A stretch of 64,000 nt of DNA from Rufibacter sp. LB8 (GCF_014876185.1 NZ_JADALJ010000001.1:3329501-3393500); one strand, 5' to 3'; shown: positions 18,120 through 26,070, numbered from the stretch's first letter. The notes: generated from the sequence alone by a model not told the origin. Made by a program: numbers and translations.

Positions 18120-18230
18120 ATGGCTAAGACCCAAGGTGGCAAAAAGATTGTTTCAGTTCCTTCTTACACAAGAAGACAAAACGGTAAAACAATCAAAGTA
18201 GGACAACACAAACGTTCAACTCCTAACTAA
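18120..18230 (+). CDS. Small basic protein (36 aa) with SYTRR...GQHKRSTPN motif
   Basis: ATG to TAA, 36 residues: MAKTQGGKKIVSVP, SYTRRQNGKTIKVG, QHKRSTPN. The pattern Y-T-R-x-N-G-x-x-V-x-x-H-x-R-S-x-P-N is familiar from the ends of several Bacteroidetes proteins, here standing alone as a complete gene. It is followed 7 bp later by a strong terminator, and a small stem (CTTTAA/TTAAAG) covers the bases just before the start codon, which could affect translation. Strongly basic (10 K/R), so RNA or DNA binding is possible. Confidence 0.65.
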   Translation: MAKTQGGKKIVSVPSYTRRQNGKTIKVGQHKRSTPN

Positions 18231-18236
18231 AGTGAT

Positions 18237-18267
18237 AAAAGCCCCAGACTATGTTTGGGGCTTTTTA
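18237..18267 (+). terminator. Terminator of the 36-aa gene
   Basis: AAAGCCCCA / TGGGGCTTT stem followed by TTATTT, 7 bp after the small gene's stop. Supports that gene being real and expressed. Confidence 0.85.
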
Positions 18268-18283
18268 TTTATCTAAAACTTTT

Positions 18284-18320
18284 ACGTTTTCAGCCCCATT
18301 TCTGAAAATGAAGCCAAAAA
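18284..18320. repeat. PAL palindrome copy 11
   Basis: ACGTTTTCAGCCCCATTTC and AAAATGAAGCCAAAAAC; ends exactly at the stop codon of the Abi gene on the minus strand. Confidence 0.7.
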
Positions 18321-19223
18321 CTATTTAGACCATAAAACCTCGTGCTCCCAATTTTCATGGAACCCCATTCTGCTCAACGGTACCAATGGGTAAGAAACAG
18401 TTAATGCTTTGATTCTTGCAGCACAAGTATTTTCAGGGGCAATGGTCTGCAAGAGATAAAGCAAACAGCTAAGAAAGGCGTAGAGTTTGTGTGAAAGAAT
18501 ATCATCGTTAGCCAGCCAAGGCTTCAAGGGCTTGTTAGGTAGAGTAGGCTTAATTGTTAGAGTTCTATTCCACAGTCTACTATGATGCGCGCAGTTGTTT
18601 CGCACATACGTAATGCTTTGCATCCAGCTTTCTAATATATAGGGGCTCAAACCAAAATAAGCAGCAACGGCCTTCTTCTCTAGTGACATTTTCAAATTCC
18701 TAAAAATTTTAGAGAGTAGTCCCATGGTAGTCACTTCCAAAGACATCCAAGCCGGTGGACTTTGTGTTTGACTGTACTTATTACGGTAATGGTCAATGAA
18801 GACTTCATGGGAACGGTTCACTTCCTCCGCAAGCTTCTGTAAGTTCTGAGTTTGATGACTTGTATTGGTAAAAAGTGCAAGGTCTTCAAACCACCATGCG
18901 CCATGTACAATAGAAAGCTGGTAAATAATCTGTGTCCGTAGAGCCACTTCTATTTTCTCAATGGCATCAAAGATGATTAGACGTAATTCACGGTCAAATA
19001 CATATAAATCAAATACTTGGTCAAAGGTAGTACCCGGTAGAAATGTGTGATTGTTGTCCCCCTTCACCTGGAAAGGCAACATATAGGCACTTAACCGATA
19101 GTAGCTAACTGTAGAGAGACAATGATCTGCCTTGATACTGTCTGTAATCTTCAAGCCACGAGATTGCAACTTCTGAATCTGGTCAGCAATATGCAGTGGT
19201 GGTTTATTATAAGGAATAGACAT
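18321..19223 (-). CDS. Abi family protein (Abi_2/AbiD-AbiF, HEPN-type)
   Basis: About 300 residues. The N-terminus (PPLHIADQIQKLQSRGLKI) and VSYYRLSAYMLPF are typical of the Abi_2 family of phage-abortive-infection proteins. A HEPN nuclease motif R-x4-H is present as RNNCAH (R208, H213) in YVRNNCAHHSRLWNR. Such proteins are thought to cleave RNA and halt growth on phage attack. I prefer the ATG at 19223 over a TTG at 19235 because the longer start would overlap the U-tract of the upstream hairpin. Composition is AT-rich relative to neighbours, consistent with transfer. A hairpin with a U9 tract ends 11 bp before the start; see the RNA entry. Confidence 0.85.
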   Translation of the reverse strand: MSIPYNKPPLHIADQIQKLQSRGLKITDSIKADHCLSTVSYYRLSAYMLPFQVKGDNNHTFLPGTTFDQVFDLYVFDRELRLIIFDAIEKIEVALRTQIIYQLSIVHGAWWFEDLALFTNTSHQTQNLQKLAEEVNRSHEVFIDHYRNKYSQTQSPPAWMSLEVTTMGLLSKIFRNLKMSLEKKAVAAYFGLSPYILESWMQSITYVRNNCAHHSRLWNRTLTIKPTLPNKPLKPWLANDDILSHKLYAFLSCLLYLLQTIAPENTCAARIKALTVSYPLVPLSRMGFHENWEHEVLWSK

Positions 19224-19233
19224 AGGAAAGGGC

Positions 19234-19311
19234 AAAAAAAAACCTGCCCGGGTGCGCTTAAGTCAGAGGCGTGGCAGGTATTATTGATTCAAAAGAATAA
19301 CTTTCTTTCCT
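19234..19311 (-). ncRNA. Candidate Abi-associated small RNA or leader
   Basis: On the minus strand ACCTGCC (19279-19273) and GGCAGGT (19248-19242) close a 24-nt loop containing ACGCCTCTGACTTAAGCGCA, and the hairpin is followed at once by nine U. That is a Rho-independent terminator form placed between a promoter-like element (TAAATTTG, 19318-19325) and the abi gene. A transcript of about 75 nt would result, with a weaker AAAGAA/TTCTTT stem in its first half. It could be an RNA partner of the HEPN protein or an attenuator that keeps its expression low. Confidence 0.5.
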
Positions 19312-19317
19312 TAAATA

Positions 19318-19325
19318 CAAATTTA
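19318..19325 (-). promoter_or_regulatory. -7 element for the Abi-associated RNA
   Basis: TAAATTTG on the minus strand matches TAnnTTTG. No clear -33 element was found at 19-21 bp. Confidence 0.35.
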
Positions 19326-19410
19326 AGGTAGAAAATGTTTCATGTAATGCTTTCTTAAAAGTTTAATTCTGCAAATACCCTAAGTAGGCAAAGGCACCTT
19401 ACATCTAGCC

Positions 19411-19449
19411 CCGTTTTCGGCCCCATTTCCAGAAACGAGCCCGAAAACG
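19411..19449. repeat. PAL palindrome copy 12
   Basis: CCGTTTTCGGCCCCATTTC and GAAACGAGCCCGAAAACG. Between the Abi locus and the next plus-strand gene. Confidence 0.75.
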
Positions 19450-19535
19450 CCCGGCAACCTCAAAATTCCTTCCCCAGCCACACACGAAAACCGGCCTTTC
19501 TCCGTAGTAACCGCAGACCACGCCACCAACGTACC

Positions 19536-20366
19536 ATGAACAAATTCCAGTCGGCGGTGCTTCTGCTGGGGAGCGCCCTTGTGTTTTCCTGCCAGCCTAA
19601 GTCAGAGAGCCCTACCACTACGGCAGAACCACCAACCGCCACTTCGGCAGGGCTTACGTTTCAACCCAGGAGCGTGATGAAGCAGCAGGCCAATTGCCAG
19701 GGAGATTCATGCGCTACGGTGGCCTTGCAGTATCTGGTGGCGCAGGGCGAACCGGCGGTGCTCAGAGATTCCATCAACCGGTACGTGCAAGACTATTTGC
19801 TCAGGCTGCAGCTCACCAACAACCCAGACGCCAACCTGCAGCCTAACCCTAACGCCGCCGAATTAGTGGCAGCGGTTTTTCTAACCGAACAAGCCAAATT
19901 TCTGCGGGAGAACCCAGACGCCGGCGCCAGGGCGGGCTGGTACCTGAACGTAAACTCGCAGGTGCTTCACCAAACATCGGCATTGGTTTCCCTGGAGATC
20001 AAGAGCGAAGGCTACAGCGGCGGCGCGCACGGCTATGCCATGACCACGCTGCAAACGTTTTCTCCTGATGGGCACGCGCTGAAAGTCATCGAAATGGTGA
20101 CAGATACGCTGGCCCTGAAGGAACTGGTGGAGCAGGAATTCAGGAAGGAACGCCAACTGGAGGCCACCTCTTTGGAGGCGCAGGGCTTTTACACGCAGGC
20201 GGGTAGGTTGCCGTTCCCGGAGAACGCGGCGCTCACCAAAGAAGGCTTGCTGCTGTATTACAACGCTTATGAAGTGAATGCCTACGCCTTCGGGGCCACC
20301 AAGCTGCTGCTGCCGTATGACCGTTTGCAAGCTTTGCTTAAACCAGAATTCCAGCTAACTCTTTAA
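19536..20366 (+). CDS. DUF3298 domain-containing lipoprotein
   Basis: A 276-residue exported lipoprotein: signal peptide with lipobox VFSC near residue 19, then a threonine/proline-rich linker, then a DUF4163-like and DUF3298 region. The hallmark is SEGYSGGAHGYAMTTLQTFSPDG near residue 155-175, as in the extracellular part of the RsiV anti-sigma factor, which binds lysozyme in Bacillus. Here the domain is anchored by lipid rather than joined to an anti-sigma region, so a similar ligand-binding role is possible but not shown. Ends with a PAL palindrome. Confidence 0.82.
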   Translation: MNKFQSAVLLLGSALVFSCQPKSESPTTTAEPPTATSAGLTFQPRSVMKQQANCQGDSCATVALQYLVAQGEPAVLRDSINRYVQDYLLRLQLTNNPDANLQPNPNAAELVAAVFLTEQAKFLRENPDAGARAGWYLNVNSQVLHQTSALVSLEIKSEGYSGGAHGYAMTTLQTFSPDGHALKVIEMVTDTLALKELVEQEFRKERQLEATSLEAQGFYTQAGRLPFPENAALTKEGLLLYYNAYEVNAYAFGATKLLLPYDRLQALLKPEFQLTL

Positions 20367-20387
20367 AATCAACACTGCCTGGAAAAG

Positions 20388-20428
20388 CCGTTTTGGGGCT
20401 CATTTCTAAAAATGAGCCCTAAAATGGC
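20388..20428. repeat. PAL palindrome copy 13
   Basis: GCCGTTTTGGGGCTCATTTC and AAATGAGCCCTAAAATGGC with a TAA-type centre, between convergent genes. Confidence 0.8.
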
Positions 20429-20455
20429 TTCCTGGTTAGTATGCATGCCTGTTTC

Positions 20456-21259
20456 TTAGAACAGATACGTGTACTCGGTGGTGAAGGCGGTGCCCGTGCT
20501 GGGCGAAGTGGTTTTCTTTACGGGCAGGTTTTGCGCGTTGTAGTCATAGGTGTAAGTAGCCGTGTGCACCGAGCCGCCCACGTTGGTGGTGGTCACTTTG
20601 CCGGGGTTATTTTTGTGCAGCGTGATGGTGGGCGTGAACAAAAAGTCTGTGAGGTGCGCCACGCTGACCTTGGTGTCATAGTTTTCATATGTTCTGGTCT
20701 GGGTCAATTGCCAGTCCTGGGTGGCATCGGGTTTCTGGTAGACTTTGATTTCGGTAACGTTGCCTTCTGGGTTGTAAGTATAGGTGTATTTGTTGGTTTC
20801 GCGCAGGGCGGGGTTGGCGGCGGGGCCGGGGTAAAAACTGATGCGGGTGGCCAGGCGCTTCTGGGCGTCATAGGCAAAGGTGTGGTAACTCTGGAGCTGG
20901 TCATTGATGAGTTCATCCAGGCGGTAGAGTTTGTTGTCTGCGGTGTAGAAATAGGCGTTCTCGGTGTCCAGGTCGGGCCCGTCGGTTTGCAGGTAGGCCA
21001 GGCGGCCCCAATTGTCAAAGATAGGCGTGCTGGTAGACTGCTGGTTTTCATTGAGCGCCAGGTAGCCCGTGCCTTTGATCTGAGTGAGCCAGCCCTGGTT
21101 GTTGTAGACAAATTCGCGGCTGTCGCCAGATGAGGTGGTGGCTTTCTGGAGCAAGATGGCGCCCGGTTTCTGGGGTTGGGGATCGGGGTCCTGGAGGCAA
21201 CCGGTCAAGAGAACTACGGCCAAGAAGGCAGGCAACACACCCGTGAAAAGATGTTTCAT
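20456..21259 (-). CDS. Hypothetical lipoprotein with YD/RHS-like strand repeats
   Basis: A 267-residue lipoprotein (signal peptide 1-20, lipobox LLTGC). The mature part has repeating strand-turn units such as FVYNNQGWLTQIKGTGY, FAYDAQKRLATRI, YTYNPEGNVTEIKVY and YTYDYNAQNLPVKKTT, which resemble the YD-type repeats of RHS proteins and DUF4595-like secreted Bacteroidetes proteins. No catalytic residues are apparent. Probably a cell-surface beta-rich protein. Convergent with the DUF3298 gene. Confidence 0.8.
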   Translation of the reverse strand: MKHLFTGVLPAFLAVVLLTGCLQDPDPQPQKPGAILLQKATTSSGDSREFVYNNQGWLTQIKGTGYLALNENQQSTSTPIFDNWGRLAYLQTDGPDLDTENAYFYTADNKLYRLDELINDQLQSYHTFAYDAQKRLATRISFYPGPAANPALRETNKYTYTYNPEGNVTEIKVYQKPDATQDWQLTQTRTYENYDTKVSVAHLTDFLFTPTITLHKNNPGKVTTTNVGGSVHTATYTYDYNAQNLPVKKTTSPSTGTAFTTEYTYLF

Positions 21260-21356
21260 GTGATAAAAGGAATAAGGTATCTCTTAACAGGATTCTAAAA
21301 CGGGGGCAAAGGTTGCACGGGCATGTTTTTTCTCCATGTTTGGGCCGCACAGATTC

Positions 21357-21395
21357 GCGTTTTGGGGCTCATTTCCAGAACGGAGGCCAAAAACA
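21357..21395. repeat. PAL palindrome copy 14
   Basis: GCGTTTTGGGGCTCATTTCC and ACGGAGGCCAAAAACAGG. Lies between divergent genes, a minority location. Confidence 0.7.
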
Positions 21396-21492
21396 GGAAC
21401 GGTTGTTTTGTCTTTCAAGAATACCATGAAGCAGGTATTGCTTTCCTCCAAACGTTCCTGCAATTTTAGCCTGAACTCACCAACCTACACCC

Positions 21493-21930
21493 ATGCCTAA
21501 ACTCATAAACCTGCAGGGCCACGGCGCCACCGAGGACCACGAAATCACCGAAGGCGAGCTGATCCAGATGGCCCTGGACTACCGCAACCACCGGCACGCC
21601 CTCATTGCCAAACACGGCAACAACCCCAACGACGCCCGCACCTGTTACCTGGCCGCCGAGGTGTACGCCAAAATACTGGAGAAATGTGACGGCATCAGGA
21701 CCTATTACGGCCTTCGGCAGGAGAAAGACGGCAAGTACTACCACACGCTCATGCTGGTGGGCACCAGAAACAAGCAAGACGCCCTCAATGATGATGACTA
21801 CGTGGCGCTTGTCAAAAACCCGGGCAAAGACGAAGACCCCGATCTGCTCTATGACTGGGGCTCTCTCTGCCCACCAGACTGCGGCGACCATGACACCAAT
21901 TCCTTCCTGCACAAAGTAGACAAGCTGTAG
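21493..21930 (+). CDS. Hypothetical cytoplasmic protein, first gene of the sensor operon
   Basis: A 145-residue acidic soluble protein with no signal peptide. It begins MPKLINLQGHGATEDHEITE, has an alpha-helical middle (DARTCYLAAEVYAKILEKCDGI) and a C-terminus CPPDCGDHDTNSFLHKVDKL with a CPPDC pair. I do not recognise the family. Only 5 bp separate it from the seven-helix gene, so it is probably cotranscribed with the kinase and regulator and may belong to the same signalling pathway. Confidence 0.75.
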   Translation: MPKLINLQGHGATEDHEITEGELIQMALDYRNHRHALIAKHGNNPNDARTCYLAAEVYAKILEKCDGIRTYYGLRQEKDGKYYHTLMLVGTRNKQDALNDDDYVALVKNPGKDEDPDLLYDWGSLCPPDCGDHDTNSFLHKVDKL

Positions 21931-21935
21931 CCTCA

Positions 21936-22589
21936 ATGTATGATATTTTAAAGACAGTCTACTATTGCCTGTTGTTTTCAGTGACGCTCTATGCCCTCAT
22001 TACATTCAAAACCATCAGAAAGAACGGGGGGCAGCTGTTGGCGTTCGCGTTGATTTTAAGTGCTGGGGTAGAGATAGTGGCCTTGGCAGCCAGATGGTAC
22101 AAGATCAAGTACCTGGTGGTGTATAACCTGTATAACCTGGCCATTGTGCCGCTTTATTTGTGGCTGTTGCTGGAAAGCCTGCCAGCCAAATACAGAAAAC
22201 TCACGGTGTATGTGATAGGCCTGTTCCTGCTGGCGGGTTTGGCTAATTTTGCGGTGCTGCAGGGCATGCGGCAGTTCAACAACTACACCATTCTGCTGGG
22301 GGCCACGCTCATTATTCTGTTCTGCATGCTGTATTTCAAGAGCCGCTTTGAGACGCCCCAGGAAGACCTGTTAAAAAGCTGGCGGTTCTGGGCCAGCACC
22401 GGCCTAATCATGTATTTTACGGGCACCTTGCTTTACTTCGGGTTTCTGCATTACTTACACCGGTTGGGCCCAGACTGGCTGGTGCGGGTGGCCATTATCC
22501 TGCAGCTCATGAACATCATGCTTTACACTATCTTCGGAATTGCGCTGCTATGCTTGAGACGCCCTCAGAAGTTGTCACCGTCTTACTAG
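21936..22589 (+). CDS. Seven-transmembrane-helix protein
   Basis: A 217-residue integral membrane protein with about seven hydrophobic helices (near residues 8-25, 33-52, 60-78, 88-107, 116-133, 150-170 and 183-206) and short loops. No enzymatic domain is attached. Its 3' end overlaps the histidine kinase by 40 bp, which indicates translational coupling. The simplest reading is that it forms the membrane sensor for the kinase that has only one helix of its own. Confidence 0.8.
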   Translation: MYDILKTVYYCLLFSVTLYALITFKTIRKNGGQLLAFALILSAGVEIVALAARWYKIKYLVVYNLYNLAIVPLYLWLLLESLPAKYRKLTVYVIGLFLLAGLANFAVLQGMRQFNNYTILLGATLIILFCMLYFKSRFETPQEDLLKSWRFWASTGLIMYFTGTLLYFGFLHYLHRLGPDWLVRVAIILQLMNIMLYTIFGIALLCLRRPQKLSPSY

Positions 22590-23353
22590 CGGGCACCGCC
22601 ATTCTGCTGCTGCTGGTCTTTTTCATTGTGTCTTTCCTGTTCATTTACCAGAAACGGCAGCTGCTGCACATCAAAGAGAAACAGCAGCTCAAGCTGGACT
22701 ATGAACGGGCCATCAATGAGTCACAGCTGGAGATACAGGAAGAAACCCTGCGCTACGTGGGCCGTGAGCTGCATGACAACATTGGCCAGATTCTCTCCCT
22801 GGTAAAACTGCACTTGCATGATTCGCAGAACCCAGACCAGGTGGGCCACGCCAAAGACCTGCTCTCCGGGGCCATTGCCGACGTGCGCGGGCTCTCCAAA
22901 ACGCTCAACACAGACTGGGCCGAAGACATCTCCCTGCCCGAGCTGCTTTCACGGGAACTGGACAAGCTGGAGAAAAGCAACGTGCTCAAAACCGAGTTCC
23001 TCTATGACGGCTTTGACTGCCCGCTGCACAGCAAAAACAAGCTCATTGTGTTTCGGGTGTTTCAGGAAAGTCTCAACAACTGCATCAAGCACGCGCAGGC
23101 CACCTGGGTCACCGTGAATTTCCATTTGGCAGAAGGGGAAGAATCCTGTATCTTGGAGATCACAGACAACGGCGTGGGCTTTGAGCCGGCGCAGGCGTCT
23201 GCGGGCTCTGGCCTCACCAACATGCGCAAACGCATGGAGGTCATACAGGGCCAGGTAGAGATTGTTTCCCGGCTCCAGCGCGGCACCCGTGTAGAAGTTC
23301 GATTCCCGTGTCAGCAGACCACCACTGCCCCACCGTTACATGAGCAAAATTGA
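22550..23353 (+). CDS. Sensor histidine kinase, HisKA_3/NarL type
   Basis: A 267-residue kinase: one membrane helix at about residues 10-33, a coiled linker (KEKQQLKLDYERAINES), then the HisKA_3 dimerisation region with phospho-acceptor RELHDNIGQ near residue 73-81, and a HATPase domain with SLNNCIKHAQATWVTV (N box), DNGVGF and GSGLTNMRKRM. There is almost no extracellular sensor domain, so input probably comes through the overlapping seven-helix protein. It overlaps the regulator gene by 14 bp. Start is ATG at 22550. Confidence 0.92.
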   Translation: MLETPSEVVTVLLAGTAILLLLVFFIVSFLFIYQKRQLLHIKEKQQLKLDYERAINESQLEIQEETLRYVGRELHDNIGQILSLVKLHLHDSQNPDQVGHAKDLLSGAIADVRGLSKTLNTDWAEDISLPELLSRELDKLEKSNVLKTEFLYDGFDCPLHSKNKLIVFRVFQESLNNCIKHAQATWVTVNFHLAEGEESCILEITDNGVGFEPAQASAGSGLTNMRKRMEVIQGQVEIVSRLQRGTRVEVRFPCQQTTTAPPLHEQN

Positions 23354-24002
23354 GATTGTCATAGCCGATGACCACAAACTGTTTGCCCAAGGCCTGGCCA
23401 ACATCCTGAACAAGGACCCTGACCTGGAAGTGAAAGCTATTTTCAATGATGGCCGGTCCATGATTGACTACCTGCAGAACCAGAAAGCCCAGGTGGCGCT
23501 CATAGACCTCAACATGCCCCTGTTCAACGGCGAAAGCACGCTGGCCAGAATGAATGAGGTGGGCCTTGCCTGCAAGAAAATAGTGATCACCATGTACGCC
23601 GATGAAGGCCTGCTCAAGAGCTGCATCTCCCTGGGCATTGACGCCTACCTGCTCAAAGACCAGGAGCCCGACACCGTGATCCAGACCATTAAAGAAGTGG
23701 TGGGCGGCACCTACCAGTTCAAACACTACCTGCCCACCACGGCAGACACCCAGAAAGAAGCGTTTAAAGATGATTTCGTGAATGCCTACAAGCTGTCTAA
23801 GCGTGAGGTGGAGGTGTTGCAACTGGTGATCAAGGGCCTTACCAGCGGCGAGATCGCAGACAAGCTGTTTCTGTCTGTGTTCACGGTAGAGACGCACCGC
23901 CGCAACATTCACCAGAAACTCAAGGTCAAGAACACCGCCGAATTGGTGAAACTGGCCATGCAGCAGAAACTAGTGGAGCAGCTTCCGTTGTCCTCAAGCT
24001 AA
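23340..24002 (+). CDS. Response regulator, LuxR/NarL family
   Basis: A 220-residue two-domain regulator. The receiver has the acidic pair DDHKLF near residue 9, phospho-acceptor aspartate in ALIDLNMPLFNGES near 57, and the conserved lysine in LLKDQEPD. The C-terminal LuxR helix-turn-helix is LSKREVEVLQLVIKGLTSGEIADKLFLS followed by the recognition helix FTVETHRRNI. It should bind DNA when phosphorylated by the kinase encoded just upstream. Target genes are not identifiable, though four paralogous genes follow it. Confidence 0.93.
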   Translation: MSKIEIVIADDHKLFAQGLANILNKDPDLEVKAIFNDGRSMIDYLQNQKAQVALIDLNMPLFNGESTLARMNEVGLACKKIVITMYADEGLLKSCISLGIDAYLLKDQEPDTVIQTIKEVVGGTYQFKHYLPTTADTQKEAFKDDFVNAYKLSKREVEVLQLVIKGLTSGEIADKLFLSVFTVETHRRNIHQKLKVKNTAELVKLAMQQKLVEQLPLSSS

Positions 24003-24116
24003 GGCAAGTTCTTTTCGTTTTTTCTCAGCCCGGTCGTTCAGACTTCCCGTTCAACAGTTTTCACGGCAACCGTTTAGACACAGTTCTGACAGTGCTTAGT
24101 TCAACCCAGGCGCATT

Positions 24117-24156
24117 TCTGTTTTTAGGCTCATTTCTGGAAATGAGCCCGAAAACG
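24117..24156. repeat. PAL palindrome copy 15
   Basis: CTGTTTTTAGGCTCATTTC and GAAATGAGCCCGAAAACG with a TGG centre, between the convergent regulator and paralog-1 genes. Confidence 0.75.
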
Positions 24157-24196
24157 CCTTTCCCCCCTTTCCTGCCTTACGAGTAGTTGGTAAAAG

Positions 24197-24610
24197 TTAG
24201 TCTTGCATAAGCCACTGGCGGGCTTCTTCCTCATCTGTGAAATCGCGCAGGCTCAAGTCTGGCAGGGTGCCGGCCCGCTGCACCAGTTGTTCAAGGGCAG
24301 CTACCTGTTCTTCGTCTTCAGAGACCAGGGTGGCCATGCGGCGCAAGGAACTGTTTATGATGTGGGGTACAATGTTGTCGGCCATCCATTGCTGGTCATC
24401 TGGGGTGAAGGCCTTCATCTTGCGGTTGTCGGCTAGCCAGCGGGTGAGTTTGTAGTGGTCTGTCACGTGCGTGCAGAGCAGCAGCGCCTCGCGCAGTTCC
24501 TGGCCATTGACGTGCCCGGTCCAGACTGCCATGCCCAAACGCTCATCGGCATCAAAACAAATGGTAATGCACGGGCTTTCAAAATAGACCTGCGGGAGCG
24601 TTAAGGGCAT
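24197..24610 (-). CDS. STAS/SpoIIAA-like protein, paralog 1
   Basis: About 137 residues from the ATG at 24610 (MPLTLPQVYFESPC). It shares with the three following genes a fold-like pattern: an aromatic first strand, W-x-G-x-x-x-x-x-E-x-R, LADNRKMKAF near residue 72, W...I.P, an RRMATLVSED strand, an EQ..QRAG helix and a final E.ARQWL helix. This fits the SpoIIAA-like/STAS family in outline, proteins that bind partner regulators or lipids, but I cannot prove it. The conserved serine or aspartate of anti-anti-sigma factors is not clear. Function unknown. Confidence 0.8.
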   Translation of the reverse strand: MPLTLPQVYFESPCITICFDADERLGMAVWTGHVNGQELREALLLCTHVTDHYKLTRWLADNRKMKAFTPDDQQWMADNIVPHIINSSLRRMATLVSEDEEQVAALEQLVQRAGTLPDLSLRDFTDEEEARQWLMQD

Positions 24611-24653
24611 AAAAGTATGTTCTTGTAAAATTTTGGGGTAAATGCGGCGCTGC

Positions 24654-25082
24654 TTAGAGAACCTGAGGAGCCGAGTCCACCGCGTGTGCCGCCGACAGCC
24701 AGGCCAGGGCCAGGGCTTCGTCCTCAAAATCACAGAGCATTAAATTACCCAGGTCGCCTGCCCGTGAGATCATCTGCTCCACCGCCATTTTGTTGAACAC
24801 ATCTTCAGAGACCAGCGTGGCCATGCGTTTGAGGTGCCGGAAGATAATAGGCCAGATGTGCTCCATGAACCAAACCTGGTCGGCCTGCTTGATGGCTTTC
24901 ATCTTGCGGTTGTCGGCTAGCCAGAACTGTATGTGGTGCTCCTGCAGAAGCTTGGCACAGACAAGGGTAGCCTCCCTGAACTCATCTGTGGAAAGAAAAC
25001 CATTCCAGACGGCGTAGGCAGTGCCGGTCTCTTTGTTAAAAGACAGGTCAAGTACATGGTTCTGGAAATATGTCTGTTTCAA
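24654..25082 (-). CDS. STAS/SpoIIAA-like protein, paralog 2
   Basis: About 142 residues. No ATG is available at the N-terminus; the frame can start with TTG at 25082 (LKQTYFQNHVLDLSF, which aligns with paralog 3) or at TTG 25109. It shares FWLADNRKMKAIKQADQVWF, RHLKRMATLVSEDVFNKMAVEQM and DFEDEALALAWL with paralogs 1 and 3. It ends 43 bp from the start of paralog 1, so the two are probably cotranscribed. Poor start codons suggest low expression. Confidence 0.8.
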   Translation of the reverse strand: MKQTYFQNHVLDLSFNKETGTAYAVWNGFLSTDEFREATLVCAKLLQEHHIQFWLADNRKMKAIKQADQVWFMEHIWPIIFRHLKRMATLVSEDVFNKMAVEQMISRAGDLGNLMLCDFEDEALALAWLSAAHAVDSAPQVL

Positions 25083-25388
25083 AGCGCTGATTACTAAGGT
25101 GTATGGCAAACGCCGGAACGCCCTTTCACAAGGGCCGTGGTTGGCAGAACTGTCTTCCGCAGAACCGTGGAACCCCTGTAGGGTTTGCTAAATTATGAAC
25201 TGGCGAGCAGTTTAAGAAATTTTGGTGGTGGTATAAAATGTCTGATGGATAGTTCTGCCTGAATTTCCGCTGCCAAAAGTCACTCTTCTAAAGGCTCCTG
25301 ACAGCGCAGGACAGATGATGCTATTTGTTCAAATATTGAAAACCAGACACCTGAAATCCTCCTTCAATTTATACCACAGTTGAAGGTT

Positions 25389-25823
25389 TTAGCCTTGTTG
25401 TTGCTCCTGGGCCCGGGGCAAGGCCGCTTCTGACAGCCACTGCAGCGCGTCTAGCCGGGTTTGGAACTCCCTGGTGACCAGATCTCCCAGGCCGGCGGCG
25501 CGTTTGTACATCTGTTCTACGGCTGCCCTGTTGAAAAAATCCTCAGACACCACCACCGCGTTCCGGAGCAGGGAACTGGCATGCAGCTTGGGCATGATTT
25601 CCGTCACAAACCATTCCTGGTCTGCCTGGCGCATGGCCTTCATCTTTCTGTTGTCGCCCAGCCACCGCAGGGGTTTGTGCTCTTCCATGAGTTGCAGGCA
25701 GGCGGTAATGGCTTCCCTGAATTCCTGGCCATTGAGAAAACCGTTCCATTCTGCAATGCCCAGCTGCTGCTGCTCATCATAGGTAATGGTTACCCCGTGG
25801 TTCTGAAAGTAGGTTATAGTCAT
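25389..25823 (-). CDS. STAS/SpoIIAA-like protein, paralog 3
   Basis: About 144 residues from the ATG at 25823 (MTITYFQNHGVTITYD), chosen because it aligns with the other paralogs; the longer frame to 25904 has no similarity to them. Shared elements: EWNGFLNGQEFREA, RWLGDNRKMKAMRQADQEWF, LRNAVVVSEDFFNRAAVEQMYKRAAGL and a final DALQWL. It is closest to paralog 2, and short strings upstream of both genes (GTGGTTGGCAG) also match, pointing to tandem duplication. Confidence 0.85.
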   Translation of the reverse strand: MTITYFQNHGVTITYDEQQQLGIAEWNGFLNGQEFREAITACLQLMEEHKPLRWLGDNRKMKAMRQADQEWFVTEIMPKLHASSLLRNAVVVSEDFFNRAAVEQMYKRAAGLGDLVTREFQTRLDALQWLSEAALPRAQEQQQG

Positions 25824-26031
25824 GGCACTGTGGTTGGCAGCGGGTAAAGATTGATCTTCTGCGTATACGTGTAAATACGTAGGAGAACTACCAATTTTTT
25901 CCAAAAAACCATAGATTTTTTAGCCTGAAGAAAGTATTGGCCCAAAATTATTCCAGAGGCGGATTCTGGAAAGACGCCAGACGCAAAACAATGGCTGCGT
26001 TCAACGGTTTTGCATGGGGGCAGGTGTGGTT

Positions 26032-26070
26032 CCGTTTTCGGGCTCATTTCCAGAAATGAGGGCAAAAACG
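26032..26070. repeat. PAL palindrome copy 16
   Basis: CCGTTTTCGGGCTCATTTCC and GAAATGAGGGCAAAAACG, between divergent paralogs 3 and 4. Confidence 0.75.

Noticed and set aside
18120-18230. Ribosomal protein THX or bL36-like identity for the 36-aa protein
   Set aside because: Lacks the cysteines of bL36 and the THX glycine-rich core; only basic charge is shared.
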